Part shown: in pieces, positions 43,953-52,569 of the stretch
Position numbering within the stretch: position 1 is the stretch's first letter
Layout of the letters: each line of letters begins with the position of its first letter
NCBI RefSeq assembly: GCF_000403135.1
Contig: NZ_AQPN01000100.1
Coordinates: 1 to 64,000 of the forward strand
Reading direction: 5' to 3'
Length of the DNA: 64,000 nt
Source of the DNA: Arcticibacter svalbardensis MN12-7
GTDB taxonomy: Bacteria > Bacteroidota > Bacteroidia > Sphingobacteriales > Sphingobacteriaceae
Notes under the pieces: generated by a model
Database searches by the model: none
Seen by the model: the letters and a program-made list of their open reading frames with translations, nothing else
Told to the model about the DNA's origin: nothing
Translations under genes and position numbers: made by a program

Positions 43953-46061
43953 ATGGGGGCCGAACTCAACTTACAAACTCCTATAGAGTACCTAAAAGGC
44001 GTAGGTCTGCATAAAGCCGATCTGCTTAAAAAGGAATTGGGCATTCATAATTTCGAGGATCTTTTACTGTTTTACCCTTTCCGTTATATCGACAGAACGC
44101 GTTTCTACAAGATCCAGGAGCTCAATGGCGATTTGCCTATTATCCAGGTGATTGGTCGTGTGATAGCGAAGGAAATTATAGGAGAGAAGCAAGCCCGGCG
44201 ATTGGTGGTGCAATTGAAGGATGAAACCGGTGTGATGGAACTGGTCTGGTTCAGGTCGCTTTCCTGGATCGACCGCATTGTGCACGCCGGACTTGTGGTC
44301 ATCGTCTTTGGTAAACCCAACGAGTTTAATGGCAAGATCTCCATTTCGCATCCGGAACTGGAGATTTATAATCCGACCCTGAAAAAGTCCGGCAACCCAA
44401 CCCTGCAGCCTGTTTACAATTCTACGGAGAAACTAAAACAGAGTCACCTCGATAGTAAAGGCATCCAGAAGCTGCAGGAAATCCTGGTCGACACCGTGGC
44501 CGCACAACTCAGCGAAACCATTCCCGATTATATCCGCCAAAAGTATGCACTCGTTGGTAAAGTTCAGGCCATCAGGGAAATCCACTTTCCGGCTACGATG
44601 CAGTCGCTGGATCAGGCCATTAAACGATTGAAGTTTGAGGAGCTTTTCCTCATTCAGCTCCGCCTCTTGCATAATAAACGGCTCAGGACTGATAAGTTTA
44701 AAGGCGCCGTATTTGCCACAGTAGGCGATAAATTCAATGAATTTTATGCCACTAAGTTACCTTTCGACCTCACGAATGCGCAAAAGCGTGTGCTCAAGGA
44801 AATCAGGATGGATACACAGCGTGGCGTGCAAATGAACCGTTTGCTGCAGGGTGATGTGGGCAGTGGCAAGACCGTTGTGGCACTCATGACCATGCTTTTG
44901 GCGGTCGATAATGGTTACCAGGCCTGCATCATGGCGCCTACAAGCATCCTGGCTAACCAGCATTTGAAATCTATTCAGCACCTGATTGGCGATGATTTCA
45001 TCAGGATCGCTTTATTAACAGGAGCGACACCTAAAAAAGAGCGGCGTAAATTACATGAAGCACTGCTTGATGGAAGTCTGAATATTTTAATTGGCACCCA
45101 TGCGCTGATTGAAGATCCTGTTCAGTTTCATAACCTGGGCCTGGCGGTTATTGACGAGCAGCACCGCTTTGGTGTGGAACAAAGAGCCAAATTGTGGAGA
45201 AAGAATAAAATACCTCCACACATGTTAGTCATGACGGCTACCCCAATTCCACGAACTTTAGCCATGACCCTGTACGGCGACCTCGATATTTCCGTCATCG
45301 ATGAGTTGCCGGCAGGCAGGAAACCCATCAAAACCATCCACCTGTACGAAAATCAGCGACTACGGATGCTGGGTTTCATGCGGCAGGAAATAGCAAAAGG
45401 CAGACAGGTGTACCTCGTTTATCCCTTAATAAAGGAAAGCGAGAAATTAGATCTGCTTTACCTCGAAGCGGGCATTGAAGATATTTCAACCGCATTCCCC
45501 TTGCCCGATTATCGGATCAGTATAGTGCACGGTAAATTAAACGCAGCAGATAAGGAATTCGAAATGCAACGTTTTGTTAAAGGCGAAACGCAGATCATGG
45601 TGGCCACAACCGTGATTGAGGTAGGCGTTAATGTGCCCAACGCCAGTGTGATGGTGATTGAAAATGCAGAGCGTTTCGGACTTTCCCAGCTACACCAGTT
45701 GAGGGGCAGGGTAGGCAGAGGTGCCGAGCAATCCTATTGTATCCTGATGAGTACCAATAAATTGAGTGCCGACGGACGAATTCGTCTCAATACCATGGTG
45801 CGCACCAATGACGGCTTTGAAATTTCGGAAACAGACCTGAAGTTACGGGGACCGGGTAACCTGGAGGGCACACAACAAAGTGGGGTGCTGGACTTGAAGC
45901 TGGCCGATTTAGTGCATGACCAGGAGCTGTTGCAAACCGTCCGCAATGAAGTAATAGACCTGTTCGATCGGGATCCCGAACTAGCAGCAGAGCAAAACAA
46001 GATCCTGAAAGAATTCTTTCAAGACGCCAATCCCGGCATTCATTACAATAAAATCTCCTAG
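43953..46061 (+). CDS. recG: ATP-dependent DNA helicase RecG
   Basis: A 702-residue RecG, which regresses stalled replication forks and processes recombination intermediates. The N-terminal wedge/OB domain spans about 1-250 (VIGRVIAKEIIGEKQARRLVV). Helicase motifs: GDVGSGKTVVAL (motif I, about 294-305), IDEQHRFGVEQR (DEQH in place of DEAH, typical of RecG), MTATPIPRTLAMT (motif III), and QLRGRVGRGAEQSYC (motif VI). Length matches the family. It follows ridA and precedes an independent ribosomal-protein promoter. Confidence 0.97.
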   Translation: MGAELNLQTPIEYLKGVGLHKADLLKKELGIHNFEDLLLFYPFRYIDRTRFYKIQELNGDLPIIQVIGRVIAKEIIGEKQARRLVVQLKDETGVMELVWFRSLSWIDRIVHAGLVVIVFGKPNEFNGKISISHPELEIYNPTLKKSGNPTLQPVYNSTEKLKQSHLDSKGIQKLQEILVDTVAAQLSETIPDYIRQKYALVGKVQAIREIHFPATMQSLDQAIKRLKFEELFLIQLRLLHNKRLRTDKFKGAVFATVGDKFNEFYATKLPFDLTNAQKRVLKEIRMDTQRGVQMNRLLQGDVGSGKTVVALMTMLLAVDNGYQACIMAPTSILANQHLKSIQHLIGDDFIRIALLTGATPKKERRKLHEALLDGSLNILIGTHALIEDPVQFHNLGLAVIDEQHRFGVEQRAKLWRKNKIPPHMLVMTATPIPRTLAMTLYGDLDISVIDELPAGRKPIKTIHLYENQRLRMLGFMRQEIAKGRQVYLVYPLIKESEKLDLLYLEAGIEDISTAFPLPDYRISIVHGKLNAADKEFEMQRFVKGETQIMVATTVIEVGVNVPNASVMVIENAERFGLSQLHQLRGRVGRGAEQSYCILMSTNKLSADGRIRLNTMVRTNDGFEISETDLKLRGPGNLEGTQQSGVLDLKLADLVHDQELLQTVRNEVIDLFDRDPELAAEQNKILKEFFQDANPGIHYNKIS

Positions 46062-46082
46062 ATATAATAAACTGAATAACAG

Positions 46083-46113
46083 TTTGGTAATTAAACAATT
46101 TAGCCTATCTTTG
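46083..46113 (+). promoter_or_regulatory. Bacteroidota-type promoter of rplM-rpsI-rpsB
   Basis: TTTG at 46083-46086 and TATCTTTG at 46106-46113, with 19 bases between TTG and TA, the same geometry as the rimP promoter. It lies 52 bases before the rplM start. Confidence 0.75.
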
Positions 46114-46165
46114 CAAACCCTTTTTAAGGGTAAGTAAATTGTTTAATTAATTTAATATCAAGCAA

Positions 46166-46609
46166 GTGAATACGTTAAGTTACAAAACTGTCTCAGCCAA
46201 CAAAAAAACCGTTAATAAAGAATGGGTAGTTGTTGACGCACAAGGCGAGATTTTGGGGCGCTTGTCTACTAAGATCGCAGTGATGATCCGTGGTAAGCAC
46301 AAGCCTACTTTCACCCCGAACGTAGACTGCGGTGATAACGTCATTGTTATCAATGCAGACAAGGTAAAACTGACCGGAAACAAACTAAGTGATAAAACTT
46401 ATGTTCGTTACACCGGATATCCAGGAGGTCAGCGCTTCATTTCTCCTAAGGAGTTAATGGCTAAGCATCCAGAACGCATCATTGAAAAGGCTGTTCGCGG
46501 AATGTTACCTAAAAATCGTTTGGGCCGAGCATTATTCGGAAATCTGCATGTATATGCAGGTGGTGAGCATCCTCATGCCGCACAAAGTCCAAAAGAAATC
46601 AAACTTTAA
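46166..46609 (+). CDS. rplM: 50S ribosomal protein L13
   Basis: A 147-residue L13 that begins with GTG (46166). Family segments are KEWVVVDAQGEILGRLSTKIA, GKHKPTFTPNVDCGD and the C-terminal LPKNRLGRALFGNLHVYAGGEHPHAAQ. It binds 23S rRNA domain VI in the large subunit. Normal length. It is the first gene of rplM-rpsI-rpsB, with rpsI 16 bases downstream behind a good AAAGGAG ribosome binding site. Confidence 0.97.
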   Translation: MNTLSYKTVSANKKTVNKEWVVVDAQGEILGRLSTKIAVMIRGKHKPTFTPNVDCGDNVIVINADKVKLTGNKLSDKTYVRYTGYPGGQRFISPKELMAKHPERIIEKAVRGMLPKNRLGRALFGNLHVYAGGEHPHAAQSPKEIKL

Positions 46610-46625
46610 TTAAAGGAGAAAAGAA

Positions 46626-47012
46626 ATGTCGACTACAAACACTTCAGGAAGAAGAAAAACTGCAGTTGCCCGAATTTATTTAAACGATGGAACTGGCAAC
46701 ATCATTGTTAATAAAAAGGAGTACAAAGAATACTTCCCAACCTTACCGTTACAGTACATTGTGAATCAGTCATTAGAAGTTTCAGGCAATGCCGGAAAAT
46801 TCGATATCACTGTAAACGTTGCTGGTGGCGGAGTAAAAGGACAAGCGGAAGCAGTTCGTTTGGCAATTGCAAAAGCTATTGTTGAGTTAGATCCGGAAGC
46901 TAAACCAGGTTTAAGAGCAAAAGGTCTCGTAACACGCGATGACAGAATGGTTGAACGTAAAAAACCAGGACGTAAGAAAGCTCGTAAAAAATTCCAATTT
47001 AGTAAACGTTAA
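46626..47012 (+). CDS. rpsI: 30S ribosomal protein S9
   Basis: A 128-residue S9 with the N-terminal GRRKTAVARIYLNDGTGNI, the GGGVKGQAEAVRLAIAKA segment, and the conserved basic tail ending KKFQFSKR, which reaches the P-site tRNA. The Lys/Arg tail and length are standard. It is co-transcribed with rplM and followed 18 bases later by rpsB. Confidence 0.97.
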   Translation: MSTTNTSGRRKTAVARIYLNDGTGNIIVNKKEYKEYFPTLPLQYIVNQSLEVSGNAGKFDITVNVAGGGVKGQAEAVRLAIAKAIVELDPEAKPGLRAKGLVTRDDRMVERKKPGRKKARKKFQFSKR

Positions 47013-47030
47013 TTTCAGGGAGATCACACA

Positions 47031-47834
47031 ATGGCAAGAACAACATATCAGGATTTACTGGATGCAGGTGTACACTTTGGCCACCTTACCCGTAAATGGG
47101 ATCCGAAAATGTCACAGTACATTTTCATGGAGCGTAATGGCATCCACATTATAGATTTAAATAAGACTTTAATAAAAGTTGAAGAAGCTGCAGCAGCAAT
47201 CAAACAGATTGTAAAATCAGGCCGTAAGGTTTTATTTGTAGCGACTAAAAAACAAGCGAAGGACATCGTTGCTGAACAAGCAAAATCAGTTAATATGCCT
47301 TTTATTACCGAACGTTGGTTGGGTGGTATGTTAACCAACTTCTCTACTGTGCGCAAGTCAATCAAAAAGATGTCTAACATCGATAAGATGACTAAAGACG
47401 GTACTTATGATGTATTATCTAAGAAAGAGAAATTGATGATCCAGCGTGAGCGTATTAAATTAGAAGTACTTCTTGGAGGTATTGCTGATTTGAACCGTTT
47501 ACCTGCAGCATTATTCTTAATCGACGTAAAGAAAGAGCACATTGCTGTAACTGAAGCATTAAAGTTGAATATCCCTACTTTCGCAATGGTGGATACAAAC
47601 TCAGATCCTTCAAACATCGATTTTGCTATTCCATCGAATGATGATGCTACTAAGTCTATCCTTTTGATCACTGATATCATTATCAAGGCGATTCATGAAG
47701 GATTAGATGAACGTAAACGTGAAAAAGAAGATGAAGCAGAAAAAGAAGCTGCTGCTGCCAAAGCAAAGATCGATAGCGGTCATGTTGCTGAAGTTGCTGC
47801 TGCCAATGAAGCTGCTGCAGCTAAAGGAGAGTAA
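47031..47834 (+). CDS. rpsB: 30S ribosomal protein S2
   Basis: A 267-residue S2: LLDAGVHFGHLTRKWDPKM at the start, FVATKKQAKDIVAEQA, and RWLGGMLTNFSTVRKSI, the family hallmarks. The C-terminus carries an Ala/Glu/Lys-rich extension (EAEKEAAAAKAKIDSGH) beyond the core, common in Bacteroidota. Third gene of the rplM-rpsI-rpsB set; a hairpin lies between it and tsf. Confidence 0.97.
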   Translation: MARTTYQDLLDAGVHFGHLTRKWDPKMSQYIFMERNGIHIIDLNKTLIKVEEAAAAIKQIVKSGRKVLFVATKKQAKDIVAEQAKSVNMPFITERWLGGMLTNFSTVRKSIKKMSNIDKMTKDGTYDVLSKKEKLMIQRERIKLEVLLGGIADLNRLPAALFLIDVKKEHIAVTEALKLNIPTFAMVDTNSDPSNIDFAIPSNDDATKSILLITDIIIKAIHEGLDERKREKEDEAEKEAAAAKAKIDSGHVAEVAAANEAAAAKGE

Positions 47835-47867
47835 TTCTTCGCTCTATTAAAAGAGCATAACATATTT

Positions 47868-47907
47868 GAAGGTCGGAATTCGGTTAAGAAGCCGGCCTTC
47901 TTTATTT
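47868..47907 (+). terminator. Hairpin between rpsB and tsf (probable partial terminator)
   Basis: GAAGGTCGG (47868-47876) pairs with CCGGCCTTC (47892-47900), with one G-T pair, followed by TTTATTT. The weak T-tract suggests partial termination, allowing some transcription into tsf. Confidence 0.6.
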
Positions 47908-47937
47908 ATAACCTATTTCTAAAATAAACTTTAAAAA

Positions 47938-48777
47938 ATGTCAACCGTACAAATATCCGCTTCAGACGTAAACAAACTGCGCCAGCAAACAGGTGCAGGG
48001 ATGATGGATTGCAAGAAAGCATTAACAGAATCAAATGGTGATTTTGAAGCTGCTATCGACTACCTTCGTAAAAAAGGGGCTAAAGTTGCTGCAAGTCGTC
48101 AGGACCGTGAATCTAATGAAGGTGTAGTAATTGCTAAAACAACTGCCGATGGTAAACACGGAATTATTGTTGAAGTAAATTGCGAAACAGACTTCGTAGC
48201 TAAAAATGCCGATTTCGTTGCATTTGCGAACAGTATCGCTGATTTAGCTATCGCTAAGAACCCATCTACTTTAGCAGAACTTACTGCTTTGGACCTGAAT
48301 GGAACTTCTATTGCTGATCAGGTTATTGATCAGACTGGAAAGATTGGTGAAAAGATTGGAGTAAACAAATTCGAAATCTTAACAGGAGAAAGAGTAATTG
48401 CCTACATCCACGGGAACTACCGTTTAGGTGTATTAGTTGCTTTAAGTGCTAATGTGGAAGGTATTGAAGCTGCCGGAAAAGATGTATCGATGCAAATCGC
48501 TGCAATGAATCCAGTTGCAATTGATAAAGATGGTGTGGATACCCATACTATCGAACGTGAAATGGCTATTGCTGTGGAACAGATCCGTGCTGAAGGAAAA
48601 CCAGAAGCGATGATCGAAAAGATTGCTCAGGGTAAGTTAAACAAGTTTTACAAAGATTCTACTTTATTAAACCAGGAGTTTGTAAAGGATTCTTCAAAAA
48701 CTGTCGCTCAATTCTTAGATTCAGTATCAAAAGGATTAACCGTTACTGCATTCAAACGTGTTCAATTAGGAGCATAA
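47938..48777 (+). CDS. tsf: Translation elongation factor Ts
   Basis: A 279-residue EF-Ts, the guanine nucleotide exchange factor of EF-Tu. The N-terminal UBA-like segment DVNKLRQQTGAGMMDCKKALTESNGDFEAAIDYLRKKG is present, as is the TDFVAKNADF motif that contacts the EF-Tu G domain (about residues 82-91). Length is normal for Bacteroidota. It follows rpsB as in most bacteria and ends at a strong terminator. Confidence 0.97.
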   Translation: MSTVQISASDVNKLRQQTGAGMMDCKKALTESNGDFEAAIDYLRKKGAKVAASRQDRESNEGVVIAKTTADGKHGIIVEVNCETDFVAKNADFVAFANSIADLAIAKNPSTLAELTALDLNGTSIADQVIDQTGKIGEKIGVNKFEILTGERVIAYIHGNYRLGVLVALSANVEGIEAAGKDVSMQIAAMNPVAIDKDGVDTHTIEREMAIAVEQIRAEGKPEAMIEKIAQGKLNKFYKDSTLLNQEFVKDSSKTVAQFLDSVSKGLTVTAFKRVQLGA

Positions 48778-48807
48778 CCTGTATTCAGGAAATATCATGA
48801 ACTTATT

Positions 48808-48846
48808 AAAGGGGTTCTTTTGCGCAAGTGAAAGAACCCCTTTTTT
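48808..48846 (+). terminator. Intrinsic terminator after tsf
   Basis: AAAGGGGTTCTTT (48808-48820) pairs perfectly with AAAGAACCCCTTT (48831-48843) over a 10-base loop and runs into T. Confidence 0.93.
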
Positions 48847-48864
48847 ATTTACTACATAAATACT

Positions 48865-48872
48865 TACCTTTG
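48865..48872 (+). promoter_or_regulatory. Candidate -7 promoter element of pyrH-frr
   Basis: TACCTTTG matches TAnnTTTG and lies 42 bases before the pyrH start, just after the tsf terminator. The -33 position falls in the terminator's T-tract and is not a good TTG. Confidence 0.5.
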
Positions 48873-48914
48873 GCCGGCTTCAACAGGCTATTATCATAAA
48901 AACATCTTCTCAAA

Positions 48915-49622
48915 ATGAAATATAAGCGTATCCTTCTGAAACTAAGCGGTGAGGCCTTAATGGGCGATAAACAATACGGAATTGACAGCGATCGGGTGCT
49001 TCAATATGCAAAAGACATCAAAGCGGTTTTTGATACTGGTATTGAAATAGCGGTCGTAATTGGCGGTGGAAACATTTTCCGTGGGTTGAGTGCAGAAAAA
49101 GCTGGAATGGATCGTGTACAAGCAGATTATATGGGGATGCTTGCTACCGTAATTAACAGTATGGCTTTACAGGATGCTCTTGAAAAACTGGACATTAAGA
49201 CCAGGCTGATGACTGCGATCAAAATGGAGCAGATTTGCGAACCATTTATCCGTAGAAGAGCAGTACGTCACCTTGAAAAAAGGCGGATCGTTATTTTTGG
49301 TGCCGGAACAGGGAATCCATATTTTACAACAGATACCTGTGCCTCGTTACGTGCAATTGAAGTGAATGCCGATGTGGTACTGAAAGGTACTCGTGTGGAT
49401 GGCATTTATACCGCAGATCCCGAAAAGGACCCTACTGCAACTAAATTTGATGAAATTACATTCCAGGAAGTTTATGAGAAAGGGCTGAACGTGATGGATA
49501 AAACCGCATTTACGTTATGCCAGGAAAATAATCTTCCCATTATTGTTTTTGATATGAACAAACCGGGTAACTTTATGCGTATTTCGCAGGGAGAAGCAAT
49601 CGGGACATTGGTTAGAGGATAA
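48915..49622 (+). CDS. pyrH: UMP kinase
   Basis: A 235-residue bacterial UMP kinase of the amino acid kinase fold, which makes UDP from UMP. Features: [19 protein letters not shown] (4-22), [48 protein letters not shown] (UMP and ATP site) and [12 protein letters not shown]. Hexameric and feedback-inhibited by UTP in this family. It precedes frr by 31 bases, the common pyrH-frr pair. Confidence 0.97.
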   Translation: MKYKRILLKLSGEALMGDKQYGIDSDRVLQYAKDIKAVFDTGIEIAVVIGGGNIFRGLSAEKAGMDRVQADYMGMLATVINSMALQDALEKLDIKTRLMTAIKMEQICEPFIRRRAVRHLEKRRIVIFGAGTGNPYFTTDTCASLRAIEVNADVVLKGTRVDGIYTADPEKDPTATKFDEITFQEVYEKGLNVMDKTAFTLCQENNLPIIVFDMNKPGNFMRISQGEAIGTLVRG

Positions 49623-49653
49623 AAATTAATAATTGATATAATAATTCTGGTTT

Positions 49654-50217
49654 ATGAACGACCTTATAAAAAAGCAACTGACTGACGCAAAGACTTCGAT
49701 GGAAAAAGCCATTGATCATGCCGAGTCAGAGATGTTAAAAATACGTGCCGGTAAAGCAATGCCTTCGATGCTTGATTCGGTGATGGTGGAATACTACGGT
49801 ACGCTTACTCCAATTAGCCAGGTATCGAGTATCAATACGCCCGATGCACGTACCATTGTAGTACAACCATGGGAAAAACCCCTGTTGGTTAAGATTGAAA
49901 AAGCGATCATTGATTCCAATGTGGGCTTAAATCCACAGAATGATGGCATGGTGATCCGGATGAATGTACCTCCACTTACCGAAGAGCGTCGCCGCGACCT
50001 GGTAAAAAAAGTGAAGGAAGAAGCAGAACGTGGACGGATCGCTATTCGTAATATCCGTAAGGATGTGAATAATAAAATTCAGAAATTGAAGGCTGATGGT
50101 GTTTCAGAAGATGAAATCAAAACAGGTGAGATTGATGTACAAAAAGTAACAGATGGTTTCATTGTACAAATAGACCGTTTAGCTGAGATAAAAGAGAAGG
50201 ATATAATGACTGTTTAA
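49654..50217 (+). CDS. frr: Ribosome recycling factor
   Basis: A 187-residue RRF, which with EF-G splits the post-termination ribosome. It has the helical N-terminus with KIRAGKAMPSMLDSVMVEYYG, the beta-domain TPISQVSSINTPDARTIVVQPW, and PPLTEERRRDLVKKVKEEAE leading into the long C-terminal helices. Normal length. Last gene of the pyrH unit, followed by a terminator. Confidence 0.97.
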   Translation: MNDLIKKQLTDAKTSMEKAIDHAESEMLKIRAGKAMPSMLDSVMVEYYGTLTPISQVSSINTPDARTIVVQPWEKPLLVKIEKAIIDSNVGLNPQNDGMVIRMNVPPLTEERRRDLVKKVKEEAERGRIAIRNIRKDVNNKIQKLKADGVSEDEIKTGEIDVQKVTDGFIVQIDRLAEIKEKDIMTV

Positions 50218-50248
50218 ACACGGTATATCTTATTTAAGTAAAGTTAAG

Positions 50249-50287
50249 AAGGGAATGGTGTCGATCACTGTTCCCTTTATTATTTTT
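50249..50287 (+). terminator. Intrinsic terminator after frr
   Basis: AAGGGAATGGTG (50249-50260) pairs with CACTGTTCCCTT (50266-50277), with two G-U pairs, over a 5-base loop, followed by a T-rich tract. The same tract contains TATTTTTG (50281-50288), a possible -7 element for the ABC exporter gene. Confidence 0.8.
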
Positions 50288-50312
50288 GTACCGCTACAAA
50301 ACCCATTTTTTA

Positions 50313-52061
50313 ATGAAGATTCTGATTGATTATTTAAAGAAATACAAAAGTCTAATTGCATTAGCCTTACTCCTTGCTGCAATTAATCAGATCTTTTCTT
50401 TTCTTGATCCCTGGATTTTCAGGAAGATCATTGATAAGTATGTGACGCATTACCACGATTACACCACGCAGGAGTTTTTTCAAGGTGCGGGACTCTTGGT
50501 TCTGGCAGCAATGGGAGTGGCCATGGTATCGCGGATAGCCAAGAATTTCCAGGATTACTATGTGAACGTGATCACCCAGCGTCTGGGGGCAAAGCTTTAT
50601 TCCGATGGATTGGCGCATTCGCTGGAGCTTCCTTACCAGGTGTTTGAAGATCAGCGGAGTGGGGAAACCTTAGGCATCCTTCAGAAGGTGCGACTGGATA
50701 CTGAGAAGCTCATCATTGCCACCATTAATATTGTTTTCACCAGTGTCATCGGGATTACCTTTGTGTTTTTCTATGCGATCAATATCCATTGGCTGATTGC
50801 GGTATTCTATATTGCGGTGATCCCTGTATTGGGAACGATAAGTTCTATTCTGAGTAAACGCATCAAGGTGGTGCAAAAGAGTATTGTATCCGAGACGACA
50901 GCTCTTGCCGGATCCACTACAGAATCGTTAAGAAACATTGAGCTGGTTAAGAGTTTAGGTCTGGCCGCACAAGAAATAAAGCGTTTGAATAGCACTACGG
51001 ATCGGATCCTGGTGCTGGAGCTTAAAAAAGTAAAGTACGTCCGCAGTCTGAGTTTTATACAAGGCACCCTGGTTAACCTCTTGCGAAATGGGATCCTGTT
51101 CCTGATGATGTACCTGATCTACGATAATCAGATTTCCGTTGGTGAGTTTTTCTCCCTGTTCCTATACTCCTTCTTTATTTTCGGTCCGCTCCAGGAACTA
51201 GGAAATATCATCAATACCTATCGGGAAACGGAAGTATCGCTGGCCAACTTTAAAGCGATCATGAGCTCTCCAATCGAGGAGAAACCGCTTAATCCGGTTA
51301 AGCTGGATCACATCAGGGAGTTGAGTTTCAAAAATGTTAGTTTCAAACATCAGACCGCCAGTACCAACGCACTGAATCACATTAGCTTTACCTCACTTAC
51401 CGGACAAACCATTGCCTTTGTAGGGCCTTCAGGCTCAGGGAAAACGACCTTAGTGAAGCTTTTGGTTGGTCTGTATAGCCCCAAAGAGGGAGGTATCATG
51501 TATAATAATATTCCTACAGCCGAAATAGACCTCGATCAGCTTAGAGAGCGGATTGGTTTTGTGACACAGGATACGCAGTTGTTTTCGGGAACGATCAGGG
51601 AGAATTTATTGTTTGTGCGGCCAGATGCAACAGATGAAGAGTGTCTGGATGTGATGCGCAAAGCAGCATGTCAGAGTTTACTCGCTCGTGCAGATAAGGG
51701 GCTGGATTCCGTTATTGGAGAAGGTGGCGTTAAAGTATCCGGTGGAGAGAAACAACGATTGTCTATTGCCCGTTCCTTGCTTCGCAGACCCGATATCCTT
51801 GTATTTGATGAAGCGACCTCAGCTTTGGATTCCATTACAGAAGAAGAAATCACCAAGACCATACGGGATGTTTCCAATATGGATAAAAGAATCACCATAT
51901 TGATTGCACATCGCCTTTCCACTATTATGCATGCCGACAAGATCTTTGTTTTGGAGAAAGGGCATATCATTGAGTCGGGTAAACACGCCGAGCTTTTAGA
52001 AGAAAAGGGGCTTTATTATGCGATGTGGAGACAGCAGATTGGTGAGCGGGTAATGGTATAG
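50313..52061 (+). CDS. ABC exporter, fused permease and ATPase
   Basis: A 582-residue half-transporter starting at ATG 50313; an in-frame TTG at 50286 lies inside the candidate promoter element and is rejected. Six membrane helices occupy about residues 1-310 (LIALALLLAAINQIFSFL first). The ATPase domain has Walker A GPSGSGKTT, the signature VSGGEKQR, Walker B ILVFDEATSALD and IAHRLS. It belongs to the MsbA/lipid-multidrug exporter type. Substrate is unknown; it is not near glycan genes, unlike the exporter at 35916, so drug or lipid export are both possible. Confidence 0.88.
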   Translation: MKILIDYLKKYKSLIALALLLAAINQIFSFLDPWIFRKIIDKYVTHYHDYTTQEFFQGAGLLVLAAMGVAMVSRIAKNFQDYYVNVITQRLGAKLYSDGLAHSLELPYQVFEDQRSGETLGILQKVRLDTEKLIIATINIVFTSVIGITFVFFYAINIHWLIAVFYIAVIPVLGTISSILSKRIKVVQKSIVSETTALAGSTTESLRNIELVKSLGLAAQEIKRLNSTTDRILVLELKKVKYVRSLSFIQGTLVNLLRNGILFLMMYLIYDNQISVGEFFSLFLYSFFIFGPLQELGNIINTYRETEVSLANFKAIMSSPIEEKPLNPVKLDHIRELSFKNVSFKHQTASTNALNHISFTSLTGQTIAFVGPSGSGKTTLVKLLVGLYSPKEGGIMYNNIPTAEIDLDQLRERIGFVTQDTQLFSGTIRENLLFVRPDATDEECLDVMRKAACQSLLARADKGLDSVIGEGGVKVSGGEKQRLSIARSLLRRPDILVFDEATSALDSITEEEITKTIRDVSNMDKRITILIAHRLSTIMHADKIFVLEKGHIIESGKHAELLEEKGLYYAMWRQQIGERVMV

Positions 52062-52080
52062 GGATCTGATTAAATTTGCT

Positions 52081-52467
52081 TTATAAGTTTTCAATTTCCT
52101 CTATGGATAGGTCTGTTATTTCAGCAATTTCAGCAAATGAGTAACCTTTGGCTTTCATTTTACGAGCGGTATCTATTTTATTTTCTTTTTTTCCTTTTTT
52201 CTCTCCTTCACCATACTTCTTTTTGCCCTCCTCTTGAACAGCATAATTCATTACGTTTTCGTAATCCCACTTTTGCTCTAAACTTGTTCTGTATGACATA
52301 AACTCCTCCTTTGTTTTAGTAAATTTAGGTAATTCCAAAAACTTATAACCCAGTTTCTTATAAAATGTTGTGCCTGTAGAAAATACGAGACATGTCTCGT
52401 ATTTTCTAAAAGAATGCGTGCTATGTAATACCCACAAGAACCAACATAATACCTCATTTAAGCGCAA
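52081..52467 (-). pseudogene. Rpn-family recombination-promoting nuclease remnant
   Basis: The frame of 128 residues carries the words FYKKLGYKFLELPKFTKTKEEF and, at the end, ARKMKAKGYSFAEIAEITDLSIEEIENL, which flank the middle of Rpn-family (PD-(D/E)XK transposase-like) proteins in Bacteroidota. The N-terminal nuclease core is missing, the usual roughly 60-residue helical segment between the two words seems deleted, and the first 35 residues (MRLNEVLCWFLW) are unrelated and include a 32-base palindrome. So this is a truncated, internally deleted gene end. Full-length members are about 280-310 residues. Confidence 0.7.
52377..52408. repeat. Perfect 32-base palindrome
   Basis: TAGAAAATACGAGACA (52377-52392) is followed immediately by its exact reverse complement (52393-52408), with no spacer. 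It lies in the unrelated 5' part of the Rpn remnant. A palindrome this long is not expected by chance. It may be a dispersed repeat (REP/MITE-like) or a protein-binding site. Confidence 0.85.
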
Positions 52468-52569
52468 CGCCTTGCAAACGTTAAATGTTAAAAATTAATG
52501 TAAATCCAATGTGATTTATAATCGGTTGATTTGGGTTTTTAGTTAACAATTATAAACCTTAAACCTTTT

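Noticed and set aside
44064-44351. Several 70-110-residue minus-strand frames inside recG
   Set aside because: All are antisense shadows of the intact 702-residue RecG frame, with no motifs of their own.
50286-50312. TTG start of the ABC exporter at 50286
   Set aside because: The TTG is part of a TAnnTTTG promoter-like element, and the next ATG (50313) gives the normal basic N-terminus.
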